A DNA stretch of 64,000 nucleotides from Flavobacterium sp. MedPE-SWcel (GTDB taxonomy: Bacteria > Bacteroidota > Bacteroidia > Flavobacteriales > Flavobacteriaceae): NCBI GenBank assembly GCA_001874325.1, contig MPCW01000003.1, positions 124,001 through 188,000 of the forward strand, written 5' to 3'. A program made the translations under genes and the position numbers. The notes beneath the pieces are model-generated. The model made no database searches, was not told the origin of the DNA, and saw nothing but the letters and a program-made list of their open reading frames with translations. The number at the start of each line of letters is the position of its first letter. The stretch's first letter is position 1. Below, piece after piece: positions 7,976 through 17,291 of the stretch.

Positions 7976-9388
7976 ATGTACACATTTTCAAGTAAATTAA
8001 AAACTTTTTCCTTAGTCCTGATTGTATTAGGTATGCTTGGGGTAGGTTATAGTTTTTTTACTGCACCAAAAACGGTTGAAGACGTTGAAAAAATATTGGC
8101 AGCAGAGAGCGCACACGGTGGTCATCACGGTGATGCTGATCATCACGATGCTGCGGCAATGAGTGAGGATGCACACGGTCATGATGCACACGGACATGAA
8201 GGTCATGATGCACATGCAGCAGCTTCAGATAGTCATGGTGCTAAAGATCATAATGCAGAAGAAATACATCATGATGAGCATCATGAGCATTTAGAGCATG
8301 TATTACACCAATTACAAAATAAGCCTTGGGCAGCATTATACGTAGCAGCTTTATTCTTTGGATTACTTTCTTTAGGAGCATTAGCTTTCTATGCAATACA
8401 AAATGCAGCACAAGCAGGATGGTCTCCTGTATTATTTAGAGTAATGGAAGGTATATCAGGTTATCTTTTACCTGGTATGGTTATTATTCTTCTAATATTA
8501 GTAGCAGGAGTAATGGGATGGCATCACTTATTCATCTGGATGGATGAAACGGTTGTTGCTGACGATCATCTAATTCAAGCTAAGTCAGGGTACCTTAATG
8601 GTCCTTTCTTCCTTATAAGAGCTGTAATCTTTATGGCAGGATGGGTATTATACCGTCAATATTCTAGAAAGAACTCTTTAGCACAAGATGATGCTACTGA
8701 TAATACATACTACAAGAAAAACTTCAAAGCATCAGCTGGATTCTTAGTATTCTTTATAGTGTCTGAGTCTATTATGTCTTGGGACTGGATTATGTCGGTT
8801 GATCCGCACTGGTTTAGTACACTATTCGGATGGTATGTATTCGCAAGCTTCTTTGTATGTGGTATTACTACTATTGCTTTAGTAACAGTATACCTTAAAG
8901 GTAAAGGTTACTTAGAGTATGTAAACACAAGTCATATACACGATTTAGCTAAGTTTATGTTCGGTATCAGTATTTTCTGGACGTACCTTTGGTTCTCTCA
9001 ATTTATGCTTATGTGGTATGCTAATATACCCGAAGAAATTGTTTATTATGTAACACGTATAGAGCAGTATAACTTACCATTCTTTGGTATGGTTGCAATG
9101 AACTTCTTGTTCCCTGTACTTATACTTATAAACACTGACTTTAAACGTCTTTCTTGGATTATAGTTATGGCGGGTATTGTTATCCTTTCTGGTCACTATA
9201 TTGATTTCTTCAATATGATTATGCCTGCAACAGTAGGAGATCAGTGGTATATTGGTGTAGGTGAGATTTCATCTGTATTATTATTCTTAGGATTATTTAT
9301 ATTTGTTGTCTTTACAACGCTAACAAAAGCACCTCTTTTAGCGAAACGTAACCCGTTAATAGAAGAGAGTAAGCATTTTCATTATTAA
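7976..9388 (+). CDS. actF: Alternative complex III subunit ActF, NrfD-like, with His-rich loop
   Basis: A 470-residue polytopic protein, the second NrfD-like membrane core of the complex, with about ten helices (first near 11-29, then from about 118). Between helix 1 and helix 2 lies a striking His/Asp/Ala-rich segment: 20 histidines in residues 47-111. The rest matches ActF, for example the WHHLFIWMDE stretch and the conserved MNFLFPVLILINTDFKR. It is the last act gene, 19 nt before the oxidase subunit II gene. By family knowledge ActF is paired with ActC and contacts the oxidase in supercomplexes. The His-rich segment may bind metal; that is inference. Confidence 0.92.
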   Translation: MYTFSSKLKTFSLVLIVLGMLGVGYSFFTAPKTVEDVEKILAAESAHGGHHGDADHHDAAAMSEDAHGHDAHGHEGHDAHAAASDSHGAKDHNAEEIHHDEHHEHLEHVLHQLQNKPWAALYVAALFFGLLSLGALAFYAIQNAAQAGWSPVLFRVMEGISGYLLPGMVIILLILVAGVMGWHHLFIWMDETVVADDHLIQAKSGYLNGPFFLIRAVIFMAGWVLYRQYSRKNSLAQDDATDNTYYKKNFKASAGFLVFFIVSESIMSWDWIMSVDPHWFSTLFGWYVFASFFVCGITTIALVTVYLKGKGYLEYVNTSHIHDLAKFMFGISIFWTYLWFSQFMLMWYANIPEEIVYYVTRIEQYNLPFFGMVAMNFLFPVLILINTDFKRLSWIIVMAGIVILSGHYIDFFNMIMPATVGDQWYIGVGEISSVLLFLGLFIFVVFTTLTKAPLLAKRNPLIEESKHFHY

Positions 9389-9407
9389 TATTTAAAGAAA
9401 TAAACAA

Positions 9408-10613
9408 ATGACGAGTTTATTGATAATTGCAGTTTTAGTATTATTAGGTATTGCAATATGGCAATTAACTAAAATATTCCATCTTACTCAATTAGGAGCG
9501 GCAACTGGTGACGAAAATACTGAGGTTGCTAATGATAAGGATAATAATGTTAATGGTTACTTGATGTTTGCTTTTGTAGGCTTCATCTATATTTTTACAA
9601 TTTATTCTCTTATTAAGTGGGGTCATTTAGTACTTGGTACTCCTGCTTCAGAGCATGGTGCACAGTATGACACATTAATGTCTATCTCTATGTGGCTTAT
9701 CTTTACAGTACAAACTATAACACAGTTTTTACTACACTTCTTTTCGTTTAAATACAGAGGAAGTAAGGATAGAAAAGCATATTATTTAGCAGATAACGAT
9801 AAGTTAGAGTTTATATGGACTATTATTCCAGTTATTGTACTAACGGTTCTTATTCTTTACGGACTATATGCTTGGAATGATATCATGTTTGTTGATGATG
9901 AAAAAGAAGAAGCTTTATATGTTGAAGTGTATGCTAAGCAGTTTGGTTGGGAAGTACGTTACCCTGGAGAGGATGGCGAACTAGGTAAGGCAAATGTTAG
10001 ATATATAAAAGGTGTTAATACAATGGGTGTAGACATGTCTGACCCTAATGCACAGGATGATATTACTGCTACTGAATTACACTTACCAAAGGGTAGAAAG
10101 GTAGTTTTCCAATTCCGTTCTCAAGATGTATTACACTCTGCATATTTTCCTCACTTTAGAGCGCAAATGAATGTAGTTCCAGGTATGGTAACACAGTTTG
10201 CATTCACTCCAATTCTTACAACAGAGGAGATGCGTGACGATACTGATATAGTTACTAAAGTGTCTAATATTAATAGTATCAGATCTAAGAAAAGTGCTGA
10301 GCTAATTGCTAAAGGAGAATCTGCTTTAGATCCTTATGAGTTTGATTATTTATTACTATGTAACAAGATATGTGGTGCTTCTCACTACAACATGCAAATG
10401 AAAGTTGTTGTTGATGAAGAGGCTGACTTTAACACTTGGTTAGAGGATAAGAAAACACTTGGAGCAACTGTAAAAGGTACTGAAGAAGAAGCTAAAGAAG
10501 AAGTAGAAGTACTAGAGGTTCTACCTCCAGCTCCTATGGATACTATTGTTGAGACTGAAGAAATGATAATCATCGATTCAACAAAAGTAGAAGAGGTAGT
10601 AGCTAAACACTAA
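9408..10613 (+). CDS. coxB: Cytochrome c oxidase subunit II
   Basis: A 401-residue subunit II. It has hydrophobic segments near 1-20 and 48-68, the two core helices (about 88-115 and 130-158), then the periplasmic cupredoxin domain with the binuclear CuA site: C318, C322, H326 and M329 in CNKICGASHYNM, plus the upstream His in VLHSAYFPHFRAQM. No CXXCH is present, so this is not a caa3-type fusion. An acidic tail of about 50 residues (TEEEAKEEVEVLEV onwards) follows the CuA domain. Encoded directly after actF, it fits the alternative complex III-oxidase supercomplex described in Flavobacterium. Confidence 0.95.
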   Translation: MTSLLIIAVLVLLGIAIWQLTKIFHLTQLGAATGDENTEVANDKDNNVNGYLMFAFVGFIYIFTIYSLIKWGHLVLGTPASEHGAQYDTLMSISMWLIFTVQTITQFLLHFFSFKYRGSKDRKAYYLADNDKLEFIWTIIPVIVLTVLILYGLYAWNDIMFVDDEKEEALYVEVYAKQFGWEVRYPGEDGELGKANVRYIKGVNTMGVDMSDPNAQDDITATELHLPKGRKVVFQFRSQDVLHSAYFPHFRAQMNVVPGMVTQFAFTPILTTEEMRDDTDIVTKVSNINSIRSKKSAELIAKGESALDPYEFDYLLLCNKICGASHYNMQMKVVVDEEADFNTWLEDKKTLGATVKGTEEEAKEEVEVLEVLPPAPMDTIVETEEMIIIDSTKVEEVVAKH

Positions 10614-10655
10614 TAAGAAAATAATCTTTTTTAATATATTTCAAATTAAAAAAAT

Positions 10656-12455
10656 ATGTCAGCAGTAGGACAAGAAATACACGGTGAGCATGATGCTCAT
10701 GATCACCATCATAAAGAAACTTTTATAACAAAGTATATCTTTAGTATCGATCATAAGATGATTGCTAAGCAATATCTTATTACAGGTATCATTATGGGTA
10801 TTATTGGTATTATGATGTCAATATTATTCCGTATGCAAATTGCTTGGCCAGAAGAGTCGTTTACGATTTTTAAGGTGCTTTTAGGTGACGATTTTGCTCC
10901 TAATGGAGTTATGCGTAATGATATTTATTTAGCTCTTGTTACAATACATGGTACTATAATGGTATTCTTTGTATTAACAGCAGGTTTGAGTGGTACTTTT
11001 AGTAACCTTCTTATTCCATTACAAATTGGAGCTAGAGATATGGCATCAGGTTTTATGAACATGATATCATATTGGATGTTTTTCCTTTCTTCTGTAATAA
11101 TGATAATATCATTATTTGTTGAAGCAGGACCTGCATCTGCTGGTTGGACAATATATCCGCCATTAAGTGCATTACCACAAGCAATTGGTGGTTCAGGTGC
11201 TGGTATGACGCTTTGGTTAGTGTCTATGGCAATATTCATTGCTTCATCATTAATGGGATCACTTAACTATGTTGTTACAGTTATCAACTTAAGAACAAAA
11301 GGTATGTCTATGACTAGACTACCATTAACAATATGGGCATTCTTTATTACTGCCGTAATTGGTATTGTATCTTTCCCAGTTCTTTTATCTGCTGCATTAC
11401 TGCTTATATTTGATAGAAGTTTTGGTACATCTTTCTTCCTTTCTGATATTTTCATTGCAGGAGAAGTATTACATTATCAAGGTGGTTCGCCAGTATTATT
11501 TGAACACCTTTTCTGGTTCCTTGGTCACCCTGAGGTATACATTGTATTATTACCAGCATTAGGTATTACATCAGAAATTATTGCAACTAACTCACGTAAG
11601 CCAATTTTTGGTTACCGTGCCATGATTGCTTCTATATTAGCAATTGCATTCCTTTCTACAATTGTATGGGGTCACCACATGTTCGTTTCAGGTATGAATC
11701 CATTCTTAGGTTCAGTATTTACCTTTACAACATTACTTATTGCGATTCCATCTGCTGTAAAAGCATTTAACTATATTACAACATTATGGAGGGGTAACTT
11801 GCAGCTTAATCCTTCAATGCTATTCTCTATAGGTCTTGTATCTACATTCATCACGGGTGGTTTAACAGGTATTATACTTGGAGATAGTACACTAGATATT
11901 AATGTACACGATACTTACTTTGTAGTTGCTCACTTCCACTTAGTAATGGGTATCTCTGCACTATATGGTATGTTTGCTGGTATCTACCACTGGTTCCCAA
12001 GAATGTTTGGTAGAATGATGAATAAGAATCTTGGTTATATTCACTTCTGGGTAACTGTAGTGTGTGCTTACGGAGTATTCTTCCCAATGCACTTCATCGG
12101 TATGGCAGGTCTTCCAAGACGTTACTATACTAACACGGCATTCCCATTATTTGACGATTTACAAGATGTTAACGTACTAATTACAATATTTGCTATTGTA
12201 GGTGCAGCATTCCAGATAGTATTCTTATGGAACTTCTTCTACAGTATCTTTAGAGGTAAGAAAGCGCCAATGAACCCATGGAGATCTAATACTCTTGAGT
12301 GGACTGCTCCGGTAGAGCATATACACGGTAACTGGCCAGGTGAAATTCCAGAAGTACACAGATGGCCTTACGATTACAGTAAGCCAGGTCATGATGATGA
12401 CTTTGTGCCTCAAAACGTTCCTATGAAAGATGGTGAAGAAGAACTTCATCACTAA
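10656..12455 (+). CDS. coxA: Cytochrome c oxidase subunit I (A-type heme-copper oxidase)
   Basis: A 599-residue subunit I with 12 predicted core helices. Diagnostic motifs are visible: TIHGTIMVFF (low-spin heme ligand), GHPEVYI (CuB His, proton-channel Glu and cross-linked Tyr, as in A1-type enzymes), WGHHMFVSGM (two CuB His) and VAHFHLVMG (heme ligands). The protein reduces O2 to water and pumps protons. The N-terminus has a His-rich stretch (GEHDAHDHHHKE). It is the last gene of the operon; a strong terminator follows 18 nt after the stop. Subunits III and IV and the heme farnesyltransferase lie in a separate block at 27058-29959. Confidence 0.97.
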   Translation: MSAVGQEIHGEHDAHDHHHKETFITKYIFSIDHKMIAKQYLITGIIMGIIGIMMSILFRMQIAWPEESFTIFKVLLGDDFAPNGVMRNDIYLALVTIHGTIMVFFVLTAGLSGTFSNLLIPLQIGARDMASGFMNMISYWMFFLSSVIMIISLFVEAGPASAGWTIYPPLSALPQAIGGSGAGMTLWLVSMAIFIASSLMGSLNYVVTVINLRTKGMSMTRLPLTIWAFFITAVIGIVSFPVLLSAALLLIFDRSFGTSFFLSDIFIAGEVLHYQGGSPVLFEHLFWFLGHPEVYIVLLPALGITSEIIATNSRKPIFGYRAMIASILAIAFLSTIVWGHHMFVSGMNPFLGSVFTFTTLLIAIPSAVKAFNYITTLWRGNLQLNPSMLFSIGLVSTFITGGLTGIILGDSTLDINVHDTYFVVAHFHLVMGISALYGMFAGIYHWFPRMFGRMMNKNLGYIHFWVTVVCAYGVFFPMHFIGMAGLPRRYYTNTAFPLFDDLQDVNVLITIFAIVGAAFQIVFLWNFFYSIFRGKKAPMNPWRSNTLEWTAPVEHIHGNWPGEIPEVHRWPYDYSKPGHDDDFVPQNVPMKDGEEELHH

Positions 12456-12472
12456 AATATCTTTCACGATAT

Positions 12473-12503
12473 AAAAAAGCCTCTCCATTTGGAGAGGCTT
12501 TTT
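12473..12503 (+). terminator. Terminator of the act/cox operon
   Basis: A perfect 8-bp stem GCCTCTCC/GGAGAGGC around ATTT, extended by A-T pairs to TTTTT. It lies just after the coxA stop. Confidence 0.9.
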
Positions 12504-12542
12504 GTTTGTTATAAATACAATATCTTTATATAAAAATGAAGT

Positions 12543-12812
12543 ATGCAGAGTAAATCAGAAGCCACCTTTAGGATAAACGAATCTCAAAATCAGTTTGAGT
12601 TAGAGATAAATGGTGTCATTGCTTTTTTAGAATATTATAGAGTAGAGGATAAGATATTTGTTACCCATACCGAAGCACCGCAAGAGCTTAGAGGTACAGG
12701 TGCTGCTTCAAGTTTGGTGAGTCAGACATTGCAGTATGTAAGAGATAATAAGCTTACTGTAGTACCGCTATGTTCTTATGTTGCAAAGTATATCGATAAC
12801 CATCCTGAATAG
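12543..12812 (+). CDS. Small GNAT-fold acetyltransferase-like protein
   Basis: An 89-residue protein with the pattern of the short GNAT family (YidJ/Acetyltransf_CG type): N-terminal strands (FELEINGVIAFLEYY), a strand IFVTHTEA, the acetyl-CoA loop LRGTGAASSLVSQTL, and a final strand TVVPLCSYVAKYIDNHPE. The loop is close to the Q/RxxGxG/A acetyl-CoA signature. The substrate cannot be told from sequence. A near-consensus -7 element TATCTTTA (12521-12528) lies just upstream, so it is probably transcribed alone between the coxA terminator and ruvB. Confidence 0.8.
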   Translation: MQSKSEATFRINESQNQFELEINGVIAFLEYYRVEDKIFVTHTEAPQELRGTGAASSLVSQTLQYVRDNKLTVVPLCSYVAKYIDNHPE

Positions 12813-12861
12813 TATAGTATACTAGGCGAAGGTTATCAGATGTAATTACTCATTTTTCAAG

Positions 12862-12869
12862 TATATTTG
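12862..12869 (+). promoter_or_regulatory. -7 element directly in front of ruvB
   Basis: TATATTTG fits TAnnTTTG exactly but ends only 4 nt before the ruvB ATG. Transcription from it would give a leaderless or almost leaderless mRNA. Confidence 0.5.
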
Positions 12870-12873
12870 TGCT

Positions 12874-13896
12874 ATGAACGAAAATTTAGACCCGACCAAT
12901 ACTAATTATAATCCCGAAGAGCTTGATCTTGATAAAAAATTAAGACCGCTCTCGTTTGACGATTTTGCAGGTCAGGATCAGGTGTTAGAAAACCTAAAAG
13001 TATTTGTAGAAGCAGCTAATTTAAGAGGTGAGGCTTTAGATCATACCCTTTTTCATGGTCCTCCAGGATTAGGTAAAACAACTTTGGCGAATATCTTAGC
13101 TAATGAGTTAGAGGTGGGAATCAAGATAACATCAGGACCTGTTTTAGATAAACCAGGAGATCTTGCAGGGTTGCTTACAAACCTTGATGAACGTGATATT
13201 TTATTTATAGATGAAATTCATCGTTTAAGTCCTATAGTAGAAGAATACTTGTATTCGGCTATGGAAGATTTTAGAATAGATATTATGATAGAATCGGGAC
13301 CTAATGCGCGTTCTGTGCAAATAGGTTTAGAGCCTTTTACACTTGTAGGAGCAACTACACGTTCAGGATTGCTAACATCGCCTATGCGTGCTCGTTTTGG
13401 TATATCGAGTAGGTTACAATATTATACTACCGAGTTGCTTACTACAATTGTGCAACGTAGTTCGGCTATACTAGATATGCCTATTACTATGGAGGCAGCA
13501 ATAGAAATAGCTGGACGCAGCCGAGGTACACCCCGTATTGCAAATGCACTGCTGCGTCGTGTTAGAGATTTTGCTCAGATAAAAGGAAACGGTAAGATAG
13601 ATATTGAGATAGCACGTTATTCGCTTAAAGCATTGCATGTAGATGCACATGGGCTTGATGAAATGGATAATAAAATCCTTACCACAATAATAGATAAGTT
13701 TAAAGGTGGGCCTGTAGGGCTTTCTACGCTTGCTACAGCAGTGTCAGAGAGTAGTGAAACAATAGAAGAGGTGTATGAGCCATTCTTGATACAAGAAGGC
13801 TTTATAATGCGTACACCAAGAGGTAGGGAAGTAACAGAGAAGGCGTATAAACACTTAGGTAGAGTTAAGCTAGGAGGTCAAAGCTTATTCGATTAA
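12874..13896 (+). CDS. ruvB: Holliday junction branch-migration ATPase RuvB
   Basis: The hexameric motor that, with RuvA, drives branch migration of Holliday junctions. The 340 residues (usual length) show Walker A GPPGLGKT at 62-69, Walker B LFIDEIHR near 110, sensor 1 GATTRSG, an Arg-finger region MRARFG and the C-terminal winged helix with RTPRGREVT that contacts DNA. The ATG is the only reasonable start because no other in-frame Met occurs before the Walker motif. The gene is unlinked from ruvA by two genes (queG and maeB). Function is certain from sequence. Confidence 0.98.
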   Translation: MNENLDPTNTNYNPEELDLDKKLRPLSFDDFAGQDQVLENLKVFVEAANLRGEALDHTLFHGPPGLGKTTLANILANELEVGIKITSGPVLDKPGDLAGLLTNLDERDILFIDEIHRLSPIVEEYLYSAMEDFRIDIMIESGPNARSVQIGLEPFTLVGATTRSGLLTSPMRARFGISSRLQYYTTELLTTIVQRSSAILDMPITMEAAIEIAGRSRGTPRIANALLRRVRDFAQIKGNGKIDIEIARYSLKALHVDAHGLDEMDNKILTTIIDKFKGGPVGLSTLATAVSESSETIEEVYEPFLIQEGFIMRTPRGREVTEKAYKHLGRVKLGGQSLFD

Positions 13897-13947
13897 TAAT
13901 ACATCAAATGTTATTGTGTTTAGTTTATTACAGTAACATGATTGTTT

Positions 13948-14874
13948 ATGATAGATAACAAACAGAAATATACTGATTTTATAAAAACCGAAGCTAAACG
14001 CCTCGGTTTTCTTTCTTGTGGTATATCTAAAGCTGGTTTTTTAGAAGAGGAAGCTCCTCGATTAGAAAGGTGGTTAAAAGAAAACAAGAATGGACAGATG
14101 CAGTATATGGAAAATCATTTTGATAAACGCCTCAACCCAACCTTGCTTGTAGATGGTGCTAAAAGTGTTATTTCGTTACTATTAAACTATTATCCCGAAG
14201 CTACTCAGGTAGAAGAAAGCTATAAGATATCCAAATATGCCTATGGTATGGATTATCATTTTGTGATAAAAGAAAAACTTAAAGAGCTATTACACTCTAT
14301 GCAATCTACAATAGGTGAAGTAGGAGGTAGAGCCTTTGTGGATTCTGCACCTGTACTGGATAAAGCTTGGGCGGCTAAAAGTGGATTGGGTTGGATAGGT
14401 AAGCATAGCAATTTATTAAGTAAGCAAGTAGGCTCTTTCTTTTTTATATGTGAACTTATTGTGGATGTAGATTTGGAGTATGACACCGTTACTACCGATC
14501 ATTGTGGTTCTTGCACAGCCTGTATAGATGCTTGCCCTACAGAAGCAATTGTAGAGCCTTATGTAGTAGATGGTAGTAAGTGTATATCTTATTTTACTAT
14601 TGAGCTTAAAGATAATTTACCACAAGATATGAAAGGTAAATTTGACGATTGGGCTTTTGGGTGTGATGTGTGTCAAAATGTATGTCCTTGGAATCGTTTT
14701 TCTAAACCACATAGTGAACCGTTATTTAATCCGCATCCTGATTTATTGTCGATGACAAAAAAGGACTGGGAAGAAATAACCGAAGATACTTTTAGAGCGG
14801 TATTTAAAAAGTCGGCTGTAAAACGAACTAAATTTGAGGGGCTTAAAAGAAATATAGATTTTTTGAAAGAATAG
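13948..14874 (+). CDS. queG: Epoxyqueuosine reductase QueG
   Basis: A cobalamin- and iron-sulfur-dependent enzyme that reduces epoxyqueuosine to queuosine in tRNA, the last step of queuosine synthesis. Its 308 residues contain the QueG active-site stretch [21 protein letters not shown] (catalytic Asp near 132) and two [4Fe-4S] motifs: C186/189/192/196 ([12 protein letters not shown]) and C239/242/246 with the WN that follows. A TTG at 13942 is also in frame, but the ATG at 13948 ([11 protein letters not shown]) gives the usual N-terminus. It lies 51 nt after ruvB. Confidence 0.95.
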   Translation: MIDNKQKYTDFIKTEAKRLGFLSCGISKAGFLEEEAPRLERWLKENKNGQMQYMENHFDKRLNPTLLVDGAKSVISLLLNYYPEATQVEESYKISKYAYGMDYHFVIKEKLKELLHSMQSTIGEVGGRAFVDSAPVLDKAWAAKSGLGWIGKHSNLLSKQVGSFFFICELIVDVDLEYDTVTTDHCGSCTACIDACPTEAIVEPYVVDGSKCISYFTIELKDNLPQDMKGKFDDWAFGCDVCQNVCPWNRFSKPHSEPLFNPHPDLLSMTKKDWEEITEDTFRAVFKKSAVKRTKFEGLKRNIDFLKE

Positions 14875-14906
14875 CATTAAAAATTTCTAAATTTCGCGCA
14901 GAGAGT

Positions 14907-14914
14907 TACCTTTG
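14907..14914 (+). promoter_or_regulatory. Promoter -7 element of maeB
   Basis: TACCTTTG matches TAnnTTTG and ends 26 nt before the maeB ATG. Confidence 0.55.
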
Positions 14915-14939
14915 TAAGTCGTCTTAAAAAAATACCACA

Positions 14940-17240
14940 ATGAATCAATACAGTAAACGTAGAGAAGCATTATTGTATCATGCTAAACCCCAGCCTGGTA
15001 AGATACAAGTAGTTCCTACAAAAAAATATACTACACAACGAGATTTGTCATTAGCCTATTCCCCAGGTGTTGCAGAGCCTTGTTTAGAGATTGCTAAAGA
15101 TGTAAATAATGTTTATAAATATACAGCTAAGGGTAACTTAGTTGCTGTAATATCTAACGGTACAGCCGTTTTAGGATTAGGAGATATTGGTCCTGAAGCC
15201 TCTAAACCAGTAATGGAAGGAAAGGGCTTGCTGTTTAAAATATTCTCTGATATTGATGTTTTTGATATCGAAGTAGATACAAAAGATATAGACAAGTTTG
15301 TAGAGACAGTAAAAAATATAGCACCTACATTTGGAGGTATTAACCTTGAAGATATTAAAGCTCCAGAATCTTTTGAGATAGAAAGAAGACTAAAAGAAGA
15401 ACTTGATATTCCTGTAATGCACGACGACCAGCATGGTACTGCCATTATATCTTCGGCAGCACTTTTAAATGCAGTAGAGCTTGCAGATAAAAAAATAGAT
15501 GAAGTGAAAGTAGTTGTGTCTGGTGCTGGTTCGGCAGCAATGGCATGTGCTAACTTATACCTTTTGCTAGGAGTAAAACAAGAAAATATAATAATGTTTG
15601 ATAAAGATGGTATGCTTGTAAAAAGCCGTGCCGATCTTTCGATATTACAACAAAAATATGCTAAAGATAGCGATGCTTTATCTTTAGCAGAAGCTATAAA
15701 GGGAGCTGATGTATTCTTAGGGCTTTCGGTAGGTAATATACTTACACCTGAAATGTTGCTTACTATGAATAGTAACCCTATAGTGTTTGCAATGGCAAAC
15801 CCTGTGCCTGAAATTGATTATGATCTTGCTATAGCAACTCGCGATGATATTATTATGGCAACAGGTAGATCAGATCACCCTAATCAGGTGAATAACGTAC
15901 TTGGTTTTCCATATATATTTAGAGGGGCGCTTGATGTAAGAGCTACAAAAATTAACGAAGCCATGAAAATGGCAGCTGTAGTAGCATTAGCCGATTTAGC
16001 AAAAGCACCTGTGCCAGAGCAAGTGAATATTGCTTATGGAGAAACGAAGTTAAACTTTGGTAGAGATTATATTATACCAAAACCGTTTGATCCTAGACTT
16101 ATAGCTGTTGTTCCACCTGCCGTTGCACAAGCAGCGATGGATAGCGGTGTAGCACAAAGTCCAATAAACGATTGGGATAAATATGTAGAGGGACTTTTAG
16201 AGCGACTAGGTAACGATAATAAAATGATTCGTTTACTTACTAACAGGGCTAAGACAAACCCTAAGCGTATTATCTTTGCAGAAGCAGATCATTTAGATGT
16301 TCTTAAAGCGGCACAAATAGTACATGAAGAGGGAATAGGTAAGCCAATTCTTCTTGGTAGTAAAGAAATTATCGAGGAGTTGATGGAGGAGATAGAATTT
16401 AGTATTAGTGATGATATTACAATTATAGATCCTAAAACAGATGAAGAGAAAGGTAAGAGAGAACGTTATAGCGAGGTGTTTTGGAAAACAAGACAACGTC
16501 GAGGCTTAACATTATTGGATGCTCAAAAATGGATGCGTGAGCGTAACTATTTTGCAGCAATGATGGTTAACGAAGGAGATGCTGACGCTATGGTTACGGG
16601 TTACTCTAGAGGGTATCCGTCGGTGGTTAAGCCGATAATGCAGCTTATAGGTAAGGCGCATGGAGTATCTAAAATTGCGACAACTAATATGATGATGACT
16701 AAGCGTGGCCCTATATTCTTGTCAGATACAGCTATTAATTCAGATCCATCAGCCGAAGATCTTGCAAAGATTGCATTAATGACAGCGCGTACGGTAAGAA
16801 TGTTTGGTATAGAGCCTGTTTTAGCAATGGTTTCATTCTCTAACTTCGGTTCATCATCAGATAAAAGCCCAAATAAAGTTCGTGAAGCAGTAGCGATTTT
16901 ACATAAAAATCATCCAGATCTTATTGTTGACGGAGAGGTGCAAGCTGATTTTGCTTTGAATTCAGAGATGCATAAAGACAAATTCCCATTTTCTAAATTA
17001 GCAGGAAAAAAGGTGAATACTCTTATATTTCCGAACCTAGATGCTGCGAATGTAACGTATAAATTGCTTAAAGAACTTAACAAAGTAGTCTCTATTGGTC
17101 CTATTATGCTAGGGATGGATAAGCCCGTGCATATCTTTCAGTTAGGGGCTAGTGTAGAAGAAATGGTGAACATGGCAGCAGTGGCTGTAGTGGATGCTCA
17201 GGAGAAAGAAAAACGTTTAAAATTATCTAAACAGAGATAG
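14940..17240 (+). CDS. maeB: NADP-dependent malic enzyme with phosphotransacetylase-like C-terminal domain
   Basis: A 766-residue hybrid malic enzyme that converts malate to pyruvate and CO2 while reducing NADP. The malic domain comes first (LAYSPGVAEPC and DIKAPESFEIE, then HDDQHGTA), followed by an NAD(P)-binding Rossmann domain (VVSGAGSAAMACANL near 195) and, from about residue 430, a phosphate acetyltransferase-like domain (MVTGYSRGYPSVVKP, DGEVQADFALN). In this family the last domain is regulatory, sensing acetyl-CoA, rather than catalytic. The gene has its own promoter and no obvious operon partner. Length and domain order are standard for long bacterial MaeB proteins. Confidence 0.95.
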   Translation: MNQYSKRREALLYHAKPQPGKIQVVPTKKYTTQRDLSLAYSPGVAEPCLEIAKDVNNVYKYTAKGNLVAVISNGTAVLGLGDIGPEASKPVMEGKGLLFKIFSDIDVFDIEVDTKDIDKFVETVKNIAPTFGGINLEDIKAPESFEIERRLKEELDIPVMHDDQHGTAIISSAALLNAVELADKKIDEVKVVVSGAGSAAMACANLYLLLGVKQENIIMFDKDGMLVKSRADLSILQQKYAKDSDALSLAEAIKGADVFLGLSVGNILTPEMLLTMNSNPIVFAMANPVPEIDYDLAIATRDDIIMATGRSDHPNQVNNVLGFPYIFRGALDVRATKINEAMKMAAVVALADLAKAPVPEQVNIAYGETKLNFGRDYIIPKPFDPRLIAVVPPAVAQAAMDSGVAQSPINDWDKYVEGLLERLGNDNKMIRLLTNRAKTNPKRIIFAEADHLDVLKAAQIVHEEGIGKPILLGSKEIIEELMEEIEFSISDDITIIDPKTDEEKGKRERYSEVFWKTRQRRGLTLLDAQKWMRERNYFAAMMVNEGDADAMVTGYSRGYPSVVKPIMQLIGKAHGVSKIATTNMMMTKRGPIFLSDTAINSDPSAEDLAKIALMTARTVRMFGIEPVLAMVSFSNFGSSSDKSPNKVREAVAILHKNHPDLIVDGEVQADFALNSEMHKDKFPFSKLAGKKVNTLIFPNLDAANVTYKLLKELNKVVSIGPIMLGMDKPVHIFQLGASVEEMVNMAAVAVVDAQEKEKRLKLSKQR

Positions 17241-17263
17241 TGCTCAAGATTAAAGAATTTTAG

Positions 17264-17271
17264 TATTTTTG
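17264..17271 (+). promoter_or_regulatory. Promoter -7 element of ruvA
   Basis: TATTTTTG matches TAnnTTTG. Counting from its end, the ruvA ATG at 17292 lies 20 nt away, the usual spacing in this window. Confidence 0.55.
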
Positions 17272-17291
17272 GGGAAGATTAAAAAATGACT

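Noticed and set aside
8114..8308. His-rich stretch as a frameshift or assembly error in actF
   Set aside because: The frame runs through cleanly from the first helix to the second, with normal codons, and coxA has a smaller stretch of the same kind.
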